This document shows, piece after piece, positions 9,216-20,365 of a stretch of DNA of 64,000 nt. The stretch comes from an uncultured Psychrobacter sp. GTDB lineage: Bacteria > Pseudomonadota > Gammaproteobacteria > Pseudomonadales > Moraxellaceae. The stretch spans positions 62,001 through 126,000 of the forward strand of contig NZ_CANMRN010000003.1 in the NCBI RefSeq assembly GCF_947500265.1, written 5' to 3'. Numbering within the stretch: position 1 is the first letter of the stretch; every line of letters starts with the position of its first letter. The notes beneath the pieces were generated by a model. It made no database searches. It had not been told where the DNA came from and was given only the letters and a program-made list of their open reading frames with translations. A program made the translations under genes and the position numbers.

Positions 9216-10118
9216 TTAATTGATAGTACCATTACGTTCAAATGTCGGTAAGTTTAGACCAGGTGGTTTATGCATCCAGATATAAACTGCCTTACCTGCT
9301 AGGTTTTCATCAGGAACGAATCCCCAAAATCTACCGTCTGCACTGCGGTCGCGGTTATCTCCCATCACAAAATACTGACCTTCTGGCACCTCAATACGCC
9401 ACTCAGTACCCTCTGACTCTACCACCTCTGGTGATTGTTGCTGCAAAAATGGCGCGTATTGTGAACTGTTCATACCGTCTAAATAGCGCACAAGATGTTT
9501 ATTGTCACCTTGTACTTCTTCAAAGTATTGTGCCGCGTCTTCTTCTTGCTGGCCCATTGCAGAAGCACTCTCTTCGGTCAGCACTTGACCTGGACCAACC
9601 TGGCCTGGTAAGTATAGCTGTGAAGTCAATTCAGCATTTGCCGCGAAATCTACAGACTTAGTCTCAATAGGTACGTCATTGATAGACAGCGTGCCTTGGC
9701 TATAACTTACGGTATCGCCAGGCAAACCGATAACGCGCTTAATATAATAAATGCTCGGGTTCTCAGGATAGCGGAACACTGCTACATCGCCATGCTTAGG
9801 TTCACCAGTATCTAGCACCTTATTATAGGTTAACGGCAGGCGCACGCCATATGCATACTTATTGACGGCAATAAAGTCACCCGTATATAGCGTCGGCACC
9901 ATAGACGATGATGGGATATTAAATGGCTCAATTAAAAATGAGCGTACTATCAATACCACTGCTAACACAGGGAAAAAGTCATAAGCCCAGCGAACTAGTA
10001 AGCCTTCTTGACCTCGACCACGAGTTTTGCGCTGTTTGAGCGCTAGCTTATCTAACAGCCAAACAATTCCTAGGACTATAGTTAACGGCACTAAAATTAA
10101 ATTAAAATCAAAATCCAT
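9216..10118 (-). CDS. lepB: Signal peptidase I LepB
   Basis: Inner-membrane serine protease that removes signal peptides from Sec- and Tat-exported proteins. I choose ATG 10118 (299 residues, MDFDFNL), which places the first membrane helix at the very start. A GTG at 10172 would add 18 residues, but no ribosome site is visible for it. Two membrane segments lie at about 3-24 and 48-64. The catalytic serine is S72 in PSSSM and the general-base lysine is K127 in IKRVIGLPGD. Box E is GDNRDRSADGRFWG. It follows lepA by about 100 bases. An acidic, Gln-rich insertion (about residues 185-235) enlarges the periplasmic domain relative to E. coli. Confidence 0.95.
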   Translation of the reverse strand: MDFDFNLILVPLTIVLGIVWLLDKLALKQRKTRGRGQEGLLVRWAYDFFPVLAVVLIVRSFLIEPFNIPSSSMVPTLYTGDFIAVNKYAYGVRLPLTYNKVLDTGEPKHGDVAVFRYPENPSIYYIKRVIGLPGDTVSYSQGTLSINDVPIETKSVDFAANAELTSQLYLPGQVGPGQVLTEESASAMGQQEEDAAQYFEEVQGDNKHLVRYLDGMNSSQYAPFLQQQSPEVVESEGTEWRIEVPEGQYFVMGDNRDRSADGRFWGFVPDENLAGKAVYIWMHKPPGLNLPTFERNGTIN

Positions 10119-10220
10119 ACCAAATTGCCTATTAACGAGCGGCTTATCTAACACCTTTACGATAAGACTCACTACATTTGACTGTTATCTACAATGACTA
10201 TCTTAGGTTACGTTTAGCGA

Positions 10221-12020
10221 TTAGCTATCAACTTGCAACACAGCTAAGAAGGCTTCTTGTGGAATTTCCACGTTACCTACTTGCTTCATACGTTTTTTAC
10301 CTGCTTTCTGCTTAGACAATAGCTTTTTCTTACGTGACACATCGCCACCATAGCATTTTGCTAATACGTCTTTACGCATGGCTTTTACCGTACTACGACC
10401 AATGATCTGGCTACCGATAGCTGCTTGAATGGCGACATCAAACATTTGACGTGGAATTAACTCTTTCATCTTAGTAACTAGAGCATTACCACGATAACGT
10501 GATTGGGTTTCGTGCACGATCATCGCTAAGGCATCAACTTTATCGCCATTGATTAGTACATCAACTCTCACTAACTTATCGGCCTGATAACGTTCAAAGT
10601 TATAGTCTAGCGATGCAAAACCACGTGAGACTGACTTTAGGCGATCAAAGAAATCCATGACCACTTCGCCCATTGGGATATCAAATATAAGCTGTACTTG
10701 TCGACCCATAAAACGCATATCAACCTGAACGCCACGACGCTCAATACATAGCGTCATTACATTGCCTAAGAATTCTTGCGGTACTAAAATCTGACAGCGG
10801 GCAATTGGCTCACGGAACTCTTCAATGTTGTTTGGTTCAGGTAGATGTGATGGATTATCTACATAGATTACATCACCGTTCTTTTTCTCAATTTCATAAA
10901 TAACTGAGGGCGCTGTAGTAATCAAATCCAGATCATATTCACGCTCTAGACGCTCTTGGATAATCTCCATATGCAGCATACCCAAGAAGCCACAGCGGAA
11001 ACCAAAGCCAAGCGCATCTGACGTATCTGGCTCAAAAAACAGCGACGCATCGTTGATTTGCAGTTTTTGCAAAGCTTCACGGAATTTTTCAAAATCACTC
11101 GAATCCACTGGGAACATACCAGAATAGACTTGTGGCGTGACTTGTTTAAAGCCTGGGATACGATCCACATCAGGGGTCTTAGCGTGAGTGATAGTGTCGC
11201 CTACTGGTGCTCCGGCAATATCCTTAATACCCGCAATAACAAAGCCGACTTCCCCTGCTTCTAAAACACCCGTATCTACAGGCTTAGGGGTAAAGACACC
11301 AATCGAGCCAACCAGATGTGCCTCTTGAGTCGATTTGATATATAATTTGTCACCTTTACGTATAGTACCTTCACGTACCCGTACCAATGAGACTACGCCC
11401 AAATAATTATCGAACCAAGAGTCAATAATTAGTGCTTGGAGTGGCGCTTCACGATCACCAGTTGGTGCCGGAATAAACTCTACTAGCGCTTCTAGCAGCT
11501 TATCAACACCAAGACCAGATTTGGCTGATACTCGCGGTGCATCAACGGCATCGATACCGATAATATCTTCAATTTCTTGAATGACGCGCTCAGGCTCAAC
11601 TTGCGGCAAATCAATCTTATTTAACACCGCCATGACTTCTAAGCCTTGATCAACGGCTGTGTAGCAATTGGCTACTGACTGTGCTTCTACGCCTTGAGCG
11701 GCATCAACAACCAATAGCGCACCTTCACAAGCTGCTAATGAACGCGACACTTCATATGAGAAGTCAACGTGGCCCGGGGTATCAATAAAGTTAAGCTGAT
11801 AGCGCTCACCATTTGGATGATCATAAAACAGCGTTACTGACTGTGCTTTGATAGTGATACCGCGCTCACGCTCAATATCCATTGAGTCGAGTACCTGCGC
11901 CTGCATCTCGCGATCTTGCAAGGCACCGCACATTTGAATAAAACGATCGGCAAGGGTCGACTTACCATGATCAATGTGGGCAATGATTGAAAAGTTACGA
12001 ATATTGGCTAATGCAGTCAC
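10221..12020 (-). CDS. lepA: Elongation factor 4 (LepA)
   Basis: Ribosomal GTPase related to EF-G that acts during elongation and initiation and is known for back-translocation in vitro. The 599 residues match the family exactly. The P-loop AHIDHGKST is at 14-22, followed by RGITIK, DTPGHVD and NKIDLP. The LepA-specific C-terminal domain includes [14 protein letters not shown] and ends [20 protein letters not shown]. The start is GTG 12020 (MTALANIRN) with a weak AGG upstream; no ATG gives a better fit. It heads the lepA-lepB-DUF4845-rnc-era-recO-pdxJ run. Confidence 0.97.
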   Translation of the reverse strand: MTALANIRNFSIIAHIDHGKSTLADRFIQMCGALQDREMQAQVLDSMDIERERGITIKAQSVTLFYDHPNGERYQLNFIDTPGHVDFSYEVSRSLAACEGALLVVDAAQGVEAQSVANCYTAVDQGLEVMAVLNKIDLPQVEPERVIQEIEDIIGIDAVDAPRVSAKSGLGVDKLLEALVEFIPAPTGDREAPLQALIIDSWFDNYLGVVSLVRVREGTIRKGDKLYIKSTQEAHLVGSIGVFTPKPVDTGVLEAGEVGFVIAGIKDIAGAPVGDTITHAKTPDVDRIPGFKQVTPQVYSGMFPVDSSDFEKFREALQKLQINDASLFFEPDTSDALGFGFRCGFLGMLHMEIIQERLEREYDLDLITTAPSVIYEIEKKNGDVIYVDNPSHLPEPNNIEEFREPIARCQILVPQEFLGNVMTLCIERRGVQVDMRFMGRQVQLIFDIPMGEVVMDFFDRLKSVSRGFASLDYNFERYQADKLVRVDVLINGDKVDALAMIVHETQSRYRGNALVTKMKELIPRQMFDVAIQAAIGSQIIGRSTVKAMRKDVLAKCYGGDVSRKKKLLSKQKAGKKRMKQVGNVEIPQEAFLAVLQVDS

Positions 12021-12400
12021 AAAGCGCCTACTAAATTAAGGGTGATAGAATAATAAAACTAAAAAATAAATACTGTCAGATGCAATTGATAAGGTGCTTG
12101 TATTTCTTTGAAGGTTAACCGTTATAACAAGCCGATTGGGCTCATACCACCGTCTAAAACCTATAGCCAAGCACATTAACTCTAATGCGCAGACATAAAA
12201 GAGTATTCTAGCAGTTTTCCACTGCAAAGTAAGGCGATTTTGTTAGAAGAGATGTGACTTGCAGATGAAATGAAAAAAAACTTAATACTTATAGAGGATG
12301 TCTATTATATCAAGAACTGATAGAAAATCTTGAGAAGATTATTTATCCTAGCCAAAAAAAAACCAATCTCGATAGATTGGTTTTTTAGTACTGCTGTATA
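12021..12400. other. Region between lepA and tRNA-Met
   Basis: About 380 bases without a supported gene. They contain the lepA upstream region and, at 12354-12382, the terminator of the tRNA-Met/RNase P RNA side. A short open frame at 12036-12227 has no ribosome site and no recognisable protein. Confidence 0.5.
12354..12386 (-). terminator. Terminator behind tRNA-Met
   Basis: Perfect 9-bp stem AACCAATCT/AGATTGGTT with a CGAT loop, bordered by an A-run on one side and a T-run on the other. On the minus strand it ends transcription about 20 bases after the tRNA. Confidence 0.88.
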
Positions 12401-12477
12401 TGGTGGCGATGAAGAGACTTGAACTCTTGACCTCACGATTATGAGTCATGCGCTCTAACCAGCTGAGCTACATCGCC
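12401..12477 (-). tRNA. tRNA-Met (CAT), elongator type
   Basis: 77-base cloverleaf with encoded CCA. The acceptor stem is GGCGATG/CATCGCC, the D-arm GCTC...GAGC, the anticodon stem CATGA/TCGTG with loop CTCATAA (anticodon CAT), and the T-arm contains TTCAAGT. The D-arm and anticodon region closely resemble E. coli elongator tRNA-Met, and the initiator hallmarks (mismatched first acceptor pair, three G-C pairs in the anticodon stem) are absent. A tRNA-Ile2 with modified CAT anticodon is less likely but shares the anticodon. Confidence 0.93.
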
Positions 12478-12599
12478 GTTTTAGGCTGCACATTATGCCC
12501 AAGCTGTTGACTGCCGTCAACCCCTAACAAGCATTTTTTGCAAAAAAACGAATTTAATTCAGATTAATTGCAACTATTACTACAACAAACAATAAAAAA

Positions 12600-12972
<373 letters not shown>

Positions 12973-13039
12973 AGTATAGCAAACTTATGACTGCCTGCGC
13001 ATGTCTTTTGGATTTATTTTTGTGGACAACATAAATAAG

Positions 13040-13756
13040 CTAAACAAAATTTTCTGGTAGTGTTTCAATATTACCGACCAGATTATTTTTTAGATATGGT
13101 ATCTGTAGCCAATGCGCTTCGGGATGATGATTGTCCAAATATTTTCGTAGAAATTCAATAGTGCTATTTGCGATCTCAGTATCCGTTTGCTCAGCATCAT
13201 CATGAATATGATTATAAATTACACTATGTATCATCAATCCACGCGATTCTATGGCTTCTAAACTCAGTAAAGTGTGATTGATGCTGCCCAATCGACCAGA
13301 GGTGACCAAAATAACAGGATAGCCTTGCTCAGCAACATAGTCCAATGTGAGTAAATTTTCTGTAATCGGCACGAGTAAGCCACCTGCACCTTCTAATAGT
13401 ACCGCATCATACTGTACCTGCAATCGCTTGGTAGCGTTAGTAATCATATCAAGATCAAGTGTCTCTCCTGATAGCTTAGTAGCCAAATGAGGAGACGCAG
13501 GCTTCTTATAACGATGAGCACAAGTCGTAAAATCGAGGTCACATGGCTGTAAAGAAATGTCCATTAATTGACGATGAGTAACAATATCGTCAGCGATACT
13601 CATCTCACCATTATCTGGATTGATCGATACGCCCGTCTGTACTAGCTTTTGAGTGATGACGCTCACACCTTGCTGCATAAGCGCTTTGGCAAGCAGTCCA
13701 GTAGCATAGGTTTTACCGATATCGGTATCGATACCGGAAACAAATAAAACACTCAT
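13040..13756 (-). CDS. bioD: Dethiobiotin synthetase BioD
   Basis: ATP-dependent closure of the ureido ring, converting 7,8-diaminopelargonate plus CO2 to dethiobiotin. I choose ATG 13756 (238 residues, MSVLFVSGID) rather than an upstream Met at 13810. This ATG forms an ATGA overlap with the bioA stop, pointing to translational coupling, and puts the P-loop GIDTDIGKT at 8-16 as in the family. EGAGGLLVPI is the second nucleotide-binding signature. The chain is at the usual 220-240 residues. bioB, bioF and bioC are not in the window. Confidence 0.94.
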   Translation of the reverse strand: MSVLFVSGIDTDIGKTYATGLLAKALMQQGVSVITQKLVQTGVSINPDNGEMSIADDIVTHRQLMDISLQPCDLDFTTCAHRYKKPASPHLATKLSGETLDLDMITNATKRLQVQYDAVLLEGAGGLLVPITENLLTLDYVAEQGYPVILVTSGRLGSINHTLLSLEAIESRGLMIHSVIYNHIHDDAEQTDTEIANSTIEFLRKYLDNHHPEAHWLQIPYLKNNLVGNIETLPENFV

Positions 13757-15093
13757 GGTTGACCTCGGTTTTCTAAATACGTACGTACTACTTTTAACAG
13801 TGATTGACATAAGGTAATCAGCTCATCATCAGTAACCACGTAAGGCGGCATGATATACACCAGCTTACCAAATGGTCTGACCCAGATACCATTATCAATC
13901 AATAAAGATTGAAATACAGGCATATCAACCGCTTCATGCAGCTCAATCACAGCAACTGCACCCAAACAACGTACCTCGGCAACGCCTTCTAATAACGCGG
14001 CTGGTGCTAGCTGCTGCTCCATAATGCGTTGCATATTTGCGGTACGCGCTTCAATATCATAAGACATAATCAAATCAATCGATGCACACGCAACTGCACA
14101 AGCCAGTGGATTGCCCATAAAAGTTGGGCCATGCATCAGCGCTGGATAGTCACTATTATGGATGGTATCAGCAACTTTTCGGGTACATAGCGTGGCGGCA
14201 AAAGTCATATAGCCACCCGTCAGCGCCTTGCCAATGGTCATGATATCAGGGCTAATAGCTGCATGTTCACACGCAAATAATTTACCACTACGCCCAAACC
14301 CAGTAGCGATTTCATCTGCAATCAATAGTACATCATGCTCATCGCACAGTTGACGCAGCAATTGTAGATATTCAGGACTATAAAAACGCATCCCGCCTGC
14401 GCCCTGAATAATTGGCTCAATGATAAAACCTGCCAGCTGCTCACCATACTTGACAAAAAACTGAGCTAATGATTCACGCTCATCTACTGTCAAGGCGCGA
14501 TCAAAGCCAAGTTGTGGTGCTGCGACGAAATGCTGCATCGGTAATTGCTTGCCATATAGACTATGCATACCATTAATAGGATCACAAACACTCATGGCGT
14601 GCCACGTGTCTCCGTAATACCCTGAATGGGTTGAAGCAAATTGTTGCTTGGTTGGGCGCTTAGCAGCTACTTGGTATTGCAGCGCCATTTTCAGTGCCAC
14701 TTCTACCGCGATACTGCCACTGTCCGCATAAAAAATCGCATCAAGTCCAGCAGGTACAATGTCGAGCAGTTTTTTGCCCAAATCTATCGCTGGCTGATGA
14801 GTCAATCCACCAAACATGACATGCGCCATTTTACCCAACTGCTTAGTCAGTGCGTCATTCAATTTTGGATGGTTATAACCATGAACGCTCGCCCACCATG
14901 ATGACATACCGTCTATCAGACGCGTACCATCTTCAGTGATGATATAAATACCTTCAGCGCGATCGATAACAATATTGGAATAGGTTGGTGGCAGGCTAGC
15001 ATATGGATGCCAAAGGTGTTGCTGATCGAAGTCATTTACGACTTGGATAGATTGCGTGGTTGTTGTTTGCGTGGTTACTTTTTCCATAGTCAT
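13753..15093 (-). CDS. bioA: 7,8-diaminopelargonate aminotransferase BioA
   Basis: PLP enzyme transferring an amino group from S-adenosylmethionine to 7-keto-8-aminopelargonate in biotin synthesis. It has 446 residues, slightly above E. coli (429) because of a Thr-rich N-terminal tail. Diagnostic features are LWHPYASL (27-34), GMSSWWASVHGYNHP (62-76), the aspartate in LIADEIATGFGR (D260) and the PLP lysine K289 in TIGKALTGG. These residues separate BioA from other class III aminotransferases. It is the first gene of the bioA-bioD pair; the ferredoxin gene ends 55 bases before its start on the same strand. Confidence 0.95.
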   Translation of the reverse strand: MTMEKVTTQTTTTQSIQVVNDFDQQHLWHPYASLPPTYSNIVIDRAEGIYIITEDGTRLIDGMSSWWASVHGYNHPKLNDALTKQLGKMAHVMFGGLTHQPAIDLGKKLLDIVPAGLDAIFYADSGSIAVEVALKMALQYQVAAKRPTKQQFASTHSGYYGDTWHAMSVCDPINGMHSLYGKQLPMQHFVAAPQLGFDRALTVDERESLAQFFVKYGEQLAGFIIEPIIQGAGGMRFYSPEYLQLLRQLCDEHDVLLIADEIATGFGRSGKLFACEHAAISPDIMTIGKALTGGYMTFAATLCTRKVADTIHNSDYPALMHGPTFMGNPLACAVACASIDLIMSYDIEARTANMQRIMEQQLAPAALLEGVAEVRCLGAVAVIELHEAVDMPVFQSLLIDNGIWVRPFGKLVYIMPPYVVTDDELITLCQSLLKVVRTYLENRGQP

Positions 15094-15148
15094 CGTGTTG
15101 TCCCTAAAACGTTGTAAACCCAGACGTCATCAATCGATTATAAATACT

Positions 15149-15415
<267 letters not shown>

Positions 15416-15492
15416 TTACTTATATCAGTCATATATGGCTGCTCTTTGCTATTTTAGCAAGTGCTAGCAGCATATCTTTGATACAGCGTCTT

Positions 15493-16062
<570 letters not shown>

Positions 16063-16262
16063 TCAAACTTAATACTTATCTGCTACATTTGTCCTAACAG
16101 CTGATTTACCTTTTCATCAGAGGCTTTGATACAATAGGCAGTTCGACTCATCCATCTCATAATCGAAATAAAAAACAAGACCAGTTATTGGATTAGGATG
16201 AGGAATTAGTGGGACTGATTAAATAAGGAGCCTGCGTTTTAGGTCATCCTTATGGAGAAATT

Positions 16263-16739
16263 ATGTCAAAAAAATCAAAAAAGCCAGATAATCAGATTTG
16301 CGCCAATAAAAAGGCGCGTCATGAGTATTTTATCGAAGAAACCTTTGAGGCAGGACTGGCATTACAAGGTTGGGAAGTAAAAGCCATTCGCGCAGGAAAA
16401 ATGACCATTACAGAAGCGTACGTCATATTCCGCAATAACGAAGCTTTCTTGTTTGGTGCTCATATTCAGCCATTACTATCGAGCTCAACACACGTTAGTC
16501 CAGACAGTATTCGTACCCGTAAACTGTTGCTAAACCGTCGTGAAATCGAGAAACTATCTGGGGCAATCAACCAGAAAGGCTACGCTTGCGTACCATTATC
16601 TTGCTATTGGAAAAACTCACTGGTGAAGTGCCAAATTGGCCTAGCCTTAGGTAAAAAGCAGCATGACAAGCGTAAAACGCTAAAAGATCGTGACTGGGAA
16701 CGTGATAAGCAGCGCGGTTTCAAACAGCATTTAGATTAA
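16263..16739 (+). CDS. smpB: SsrA-binding protein SmpB
   Basis: Partner of tmRNA in trans-translation, which rescues stalled ribosomes. The 158 residues are of normal length and include the OB-fold core [18 protein letters not shown] and [11 protein letters not shown]. The basic C-terminal tail, [19 protein letters not shown], folds into the decoding centre. It is divergent from coaD across about 250 bases. No ssrA gene is seen in the window. A strong terminator follows. Confidence 0.97.
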   Translation: MSKKSKKPDNQICANKKARHEYFIEETFEAGLALQGWEVKAIRAGKMTITEAYVIFRNNEAFLFGAHIQPLLSSSTHVSPDSIRTRKLLLNRREIEKLSGAINQKGYACVPLSCYWKNSLVKCQIGLALGKKQHDKRKTLKDRDWERDKQRGFKQHLD

Positions 16740-16760
16740 GCGTTATTTAATCTAAATAGA

Positions 16761-16797
16761 AAAGGACGGCTCAATAGTTATGAGTCGTCCTTTTTTG
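16761..16797 (+). terminator. smpB terminator
   Basis: Stem AAAGGACGGCTCA/TGAGTCGTCCTTT (one G-T wobble-like position) with a 7-base loop and a T-run, 21 bases past the smpB stop. Confidence 0.9.
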
Positions 16798-16909
16798 TTT
16801 TCTATAACAGTTTATAACTAACTATTTTAAACGCTAGTTGGTAAAAGTAGGCCTTGTAAAGTAGTAGTTTTATAAATGGTCACCTTTATAACATCTAGCC
16901 AGTGGCTTT

Positions 16910-17932
16910 CTATGCCATTTGCTCTTCTAGAGACAATGCTGTCTTTTTACTAGCCTGACGCAATTGCCTAACACCATGCGTAATCAAACATGCAATACCT
17001 AACCAAATCAGACCGTAGCTATAGATCATCGCTGACTCAAATGGGTTGCCTAGTACGGTCACTGCCAAAATAAATAGCAACGCTGGCTCCAAATAGCTCA
17101 TCATGCCATAGACGTTGACTGGTAGCATTTGACTGGCGTCAATATTGGTCTTCATCGCCAAGACACTGAGCACACCCAAACCTACTAGCATCATGATAAA
17201 GAAACCAGAGCCGCTAACTAGCGCCAAACTACTTGGGGCAAAGAAGAACAAGTAAGCCAGCGCAAAAGGCGCAAATATCGTTAAATCAACCAATAACCCA
17301 GTTACTGCGCCAATTCCCTGCAGTCGGCGTAAAATGTAGTAAACGGGATACGTACCGCATACCCATAGCGTCGCCCAAGAGACACTTTGCGTACGGATAA
17401 CTTCACTACCCACGCCCAATGCAGCAAAGGCCACTGCCAACCATTGCAAACGGCTTAGTTTTTCGCCAAAGAGGACACAACCAAACACCACCATCATTAA
17501 CGGGAATAAGAAGTATCCCATCGCGGTTTGCACACCTTGCCCATTCACTGGCGCCCACATAAATAACCAAAACTGGCTAAGGAATATTGGCGTAGGTAAT
17601 AGCAGCCAAGCCCACTGCTTAGCGCCTCTTATCACTTTCAATTTATCGATGTGCAATCCCAGACGTCCACTTACCATCAGGTATCCGACCAACGCTGCCC
17701 ACATCGCGAGCATGCGCCAGATAAAAACTTGCGTCCCTGATAATGGCGACAAAAAACTACTATAGGCATAGAGTACGCCAAATAGCACATTGGACAGTAT
17801 GGCAAAAGACACCCCTAATATTAATGTACGTTGTTGTGCGCTACCTGTCGTCCAAATCGCAGGTAGTGGCAAACGTGCAACAGTCGTTGCTAGCGTATTA
17901 GCGAATACATTGGAGAGCATTGAGATAGACAT
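16910..17932 (-). CDS. rarD: RarD-type EamA-fold transporter
   Basis: Inner-membrane protein of the drug/metabolite transporter superfamily with about ten hydrophobic helices and two EamA halves. RarD-like landmarks include FGVLYAYSSFLSPLSGTQVF with a following IWRMLAMW, and NGQGVQTAMGYFLFPLMMV. The substrate is unknown. Three starts compete: GTG 17941, ATG 17932 (used here) and ATG 17920, none with a clear ribosome site. It is divergent from an Lrp-type regulator 18174-18641. Divergent Lrp/transporter pairs often involve control of an amino acid exporter; that is an inference from layout only. Confidence 0.85.
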   Translation of the reverse strand: MSISMLSNVFANTLATTVARLPLPAIWTTGSAQQRTLILGVSFAILSNVLFGVLYAYSSFLSPLSGTQVFIWRMLAMWAALVGYLMVSGRLGLHIDKLKVIRGAKQWAWLLLPTPIFLSQFWLFMWAPVNGQGVQTAMGYFLFPLMMVVFGCVLFGEKLSRLQWLAVAFAALGVGSEVIRTQSVSWATLWVCGTYPVYYILRRLQGIGAVTGLLVDLTIFAPFALAYLFFFAPSSLALVSGSGFFIMMLVGLGVLSVLAMKTNIDASQMLPVNVYGMMSYLEPALLFILAVTVLGNPFESAMIYSYGLIWLGIACLITHGVRQLRQASKKTALSLEEQMA

Positions 17933-18173
17933 GATAAGCACCGTAGCTATTAATAGATGATAAAAACCAATTGCTAGCTCTTTTTTTAAAGCAGTTCTGA
18001 TTGGTATAGTCTATTTTACCAGGGTGATTTGATATATTATCTCTATATAAGTTCATTGATGAACAAATATCTCAAATAGGTATCATATAAATCATTATTT
18101 TCTTATATTAAAATTTTTAGTGATAATATTTATAAAAATCGATAGAAAACTCTGCTATTAAGGATGTTCTGAT

Positions 18174-18641
18174 ATGAGCCATACTTTAGATAATATTGAT
18201 AAAGCTATTTTGAACTTGCTGCAAGATGATGCGACATTACCGCTTAAAACTGTTGCAGAGCGAGTGCATGTATCCATTGCGACGGCGCAGCGGCGTATAC
18301 AAGCGCTAATAGATAATGACGTGATTATCAAACAAGTAGCCATCGTCAATCCTGACAAAGTGGGCTATGGCCTGACAGCCGTAGTGATGATAGAAATGGA
18401 GCGCTCTAATACCTCAATGCAGCATCGGTTTGAGCGCCTGATGGATGCGCAATCACGAATCATGAGCTGCTATGAAGTATCGGGCGATTTTGATTTTATG
18501 CTCATGGTCAATGCAAAGAATATGGGCGACTATCATCAGTTCACGCGCAGCTTACTGACTTACGAAAATAACGTGCGCAATTTCAAAAGCCAGTTTGTGA
18601 TGAACTTTACGAAGAGTGGAACCAAAATCACGCTAGATTAA
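18174..18641 (+). CDS. Lrp/AsnC-family transcriptional regulator
   Basis: DNA-binding regulator of 155 residues. The N-terminal AsnC-type helix-turn-helix covers about 8-55 (DKAILNLLQDDATLPLKTVA, then VSIATAQRRIQAL). A C-terminal RAM ligand-binding domain (about 65-150) contains MSCYEVSGDFDFMLMV. Such proteins form octamers and respond to amino acids. The likely first target is the divergent rarD-like gene across an AT-rich gap of about 240 bases. The effector cannot be read from sequence. A start at ATG 18174 has AAGGAT upstream, spaced somewhat widely. Confidence 0.93.
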   Translation: MSHTLDNIDKAILNLLQDDATLPLKTVAERVHVSIATAQRRIQALIDNDVIIKQVAIVNPDKVGYGLTAVVMIEMERSNTSMQHRFERLMDAQSRIMSCYEVSGDFDFMLMVNAKNMGDYHQFTRSLLTYENNVRNFKSQFVMNFTKSGTKITLD

Positions 18642-18803
18642 TTATAATTTAACAGTCTCAGCTACACTTACCTATCATATGACAATGGGTGATGAGTGAC
18701 TAAATTGCCTCTAACCCCTGTACGATATCACCAAATATCTGATGGAAATTAAACTCTAATCAACCATTTCGTAAGCCTATTTTTTGGACAAGGAAGCCTA
18801 ATC

Positions 18804-19568
18804 ATGACTGACCATACAAACGCTGCTAAGAAGAATATGAAAGCGTCACTAAAACCATTAAACCTAAAACCGTTAAATTCAAAAAAGATAATAGCAGGCG
18901 CTCTGTTTGCTACGGTACTCGTCAGCTCAGGCTGTGCGACTAGCTCATTGTTAGACAATAGCGGACATGTCACTACCAGCACGACGAAGCAAGTCCTGTC
19001 TGAAGATCAAATTGTTGCTTTTGGTCGTCCTGCGCAGGCGTTACCAAAAATGCCAAACGCGTCAATGGTTATCGTAGGAGAGAATAACAGCTACGTTCTC
19101 ACTCAAGGTGGGACAGAGATGGTGAACTTACTAAGTAATCTGTCTCAAAAAAATATTCAAGTGGATAACGACATGAGCTTTCATGTACCCAATAATGATG
19201 GGTACTTCCAAGGTGAGATGAAACTGTCTTATGCCAAATTAAAAGATGAATTTGGACGCTCAGACTATCAGTTCTTTTTGCAAAATAACGGTAAAGAGTG
19301 CACCTCAGCGAGCGATCAACGTATCAATGCTCAGCGTTTTTGTTTTAGCGTTCCTGTCAAAGGCGCTATCTACCCGCAAGTTAGTAATTTAGGGTTAATT
19401 CAGTCAAACTATCGCGCATTGACCAAACCATATACGGTGAGCTTCTATACACAGACTCAGCAAGATGTCGTCACTCGTAGCGGTCCAAATGGCGCACAAA
19501 AGCTAGTACTGCTACCCTTTGCCCTCGCCTTTGACGTAGTTACTTTCCCGCTTCAGTTATTAGATTAA
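18804..19568 (+). CDS. Uncharacterised lipoprotein
   Basis: Lipoprotein of 254 residues with lipobox SSGC at C44. The signal peptide has an unusually long basic n-region (KKNMKASLKPLNLKPLNSKK); a start at M12 would shorten it. The mature part is soluble, with two cysteines (in GKECTSAS and RFCFSV) that could form a disulfide, and a hydrophobic C-terminus (LVLLPFALAFDVVTFPLQLL). No family is recognised with certainty. It stands alone between the Lrp-type gene and the convergent amt operon. Confidence 0.8.
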   Translation: MTDHTNAAKKNMKASLKPLNLKPLNSKKIIAGALFATVLVSSGCATSSLLDNSGHVTTSTTKQVLSEDQIVAFGRPAQALPKMPNASMVIVGENNSYVLTQGGTEMVNLLSNLSQKNIQVDNDMSFHVPNNDGYFQGEMKLSYAKLKDEFGRSDYQFFLQNNGKECTSASDQRINAQRFCFSVPVKGAIYPQVSNLGLIQSNYRALTKPYTVSFYTQTQQDVVTRSGPNGAQKLVLLPFALAFDVVTFPLQLLD

Positions 19569-19704
19569 ATAGCTAAATACTATTAGACTACTCATCATCT
19601 AGTATCAAGGTACACCATGAAAGCGATGTTATAAAAGCCCCTCTATATAAGGCACGCTATCGAAAGGTTTTCCGTACCCAACCGTAACGTGCCGACTCAA
19701 CATT

Positions 19705-20355
19705 TTAGAATAACTTTTCGACCAGTGTTTTCGGATAGTTTTGTTTCGCCTTCTCTGCCGCTCGAAACATCATCTCATCTGCTTCGACAGGGCCTGCAAC
19801 ATCACATAAGCACACATAAGCCAGCTGCATCAAATTATTCAACAGGTGCTCATTATCAGGTACAGAAGGGCGATTGCCTTCTAAAAACTTACCAATGTTA
19901 AGACTATGCCCTTTGAAGGTGCGTTCTTGCGAAACAGTTTGGTGCATGGTCAGAAATAGGTTACGACTTTCTGTTTCTGATAGCTGACTGCGCAGCGCTT
20001 CTATGACAGTATAAAACGCCAAAACCAACTCAGAGACAGGGACCGGCGCTTTGACTGTTTCATTATGGCTATTGTGGCTATTATAACCATTGTGATTATT
20101 AGCCTCGACTGTCTGCTGACTGTCCGCTTGCAACGTAGCCCAAAAGCCTTTCCTAATATCAGACTTATAAGCTTGCAGCTCAGGATAGCGCCGTGTCGCA
20201 TCCAAGACGCACTGTTGCATCATTTTTACTGAGACAGTCGAGTATCGCTGCCACTGTGATTTAAGCAGCCGCACCTCTTCAGGGTGTAGATAATCGGCAA
20301 GCACTTCTGCCATCGCAGTCACAGCTTGGTCTACGGATTGAGTATCAATATTCAT
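19705..20355 (-). CDS. Unknown protein in the amt operon
   Basis: Soluble 216-residue protein that I do not recognise. It has no signal peptide, membrane helix or cysteine motif. Two predicted helical halves (about 1-75 and 105-216) are joined by an Asn/His-rich linker with a short repeat (NGYNSHNSHNE, about 88-98). It starts 10 bases after the amt stop on the same strand, so it is almost certainly co-transcribed with the ammonium transporter from the sigma-54 promoter at 21855-21870. A nitrogen-related role is inferred from that position alone. The family GlnK, usual partner of amt, is clearly not what this is. Confidence 0.8.
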   Translation of the reverse strand: MNIDTQSVDQAVTAMAEVLADYLHPEEVRLLKSQWQRYSTVSVKMMQQCVLDATRRYPELQAYKSDIRKGFWATLQADSQQTVEANNHNGYNSHNSHNETVKAPVPVSELVLAFYTVIEALRSQLSETESRNLFLTMHQTVSQERTFKGHSLNIGKFLEGNRPSVPDNEHLLNNLMQLAYVCLCDVAGPVEADEMMFRAAEKAKQNYPKTLVEKLF

Positions 20356-20365
20356 CAGCTCTCTC

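Noticed and set aside
12036..12227. Small open frame between lepA and tRNA-Met
   Set aside because: No start signal, no family likeness, and it lies in the lepA upstream region.
19651..19693. Hairpin GGCACG...CGTGCC behind the amt operon
   Set aside because: Six-base arms around 31 bases with no T-run; too weak to call a terminator.
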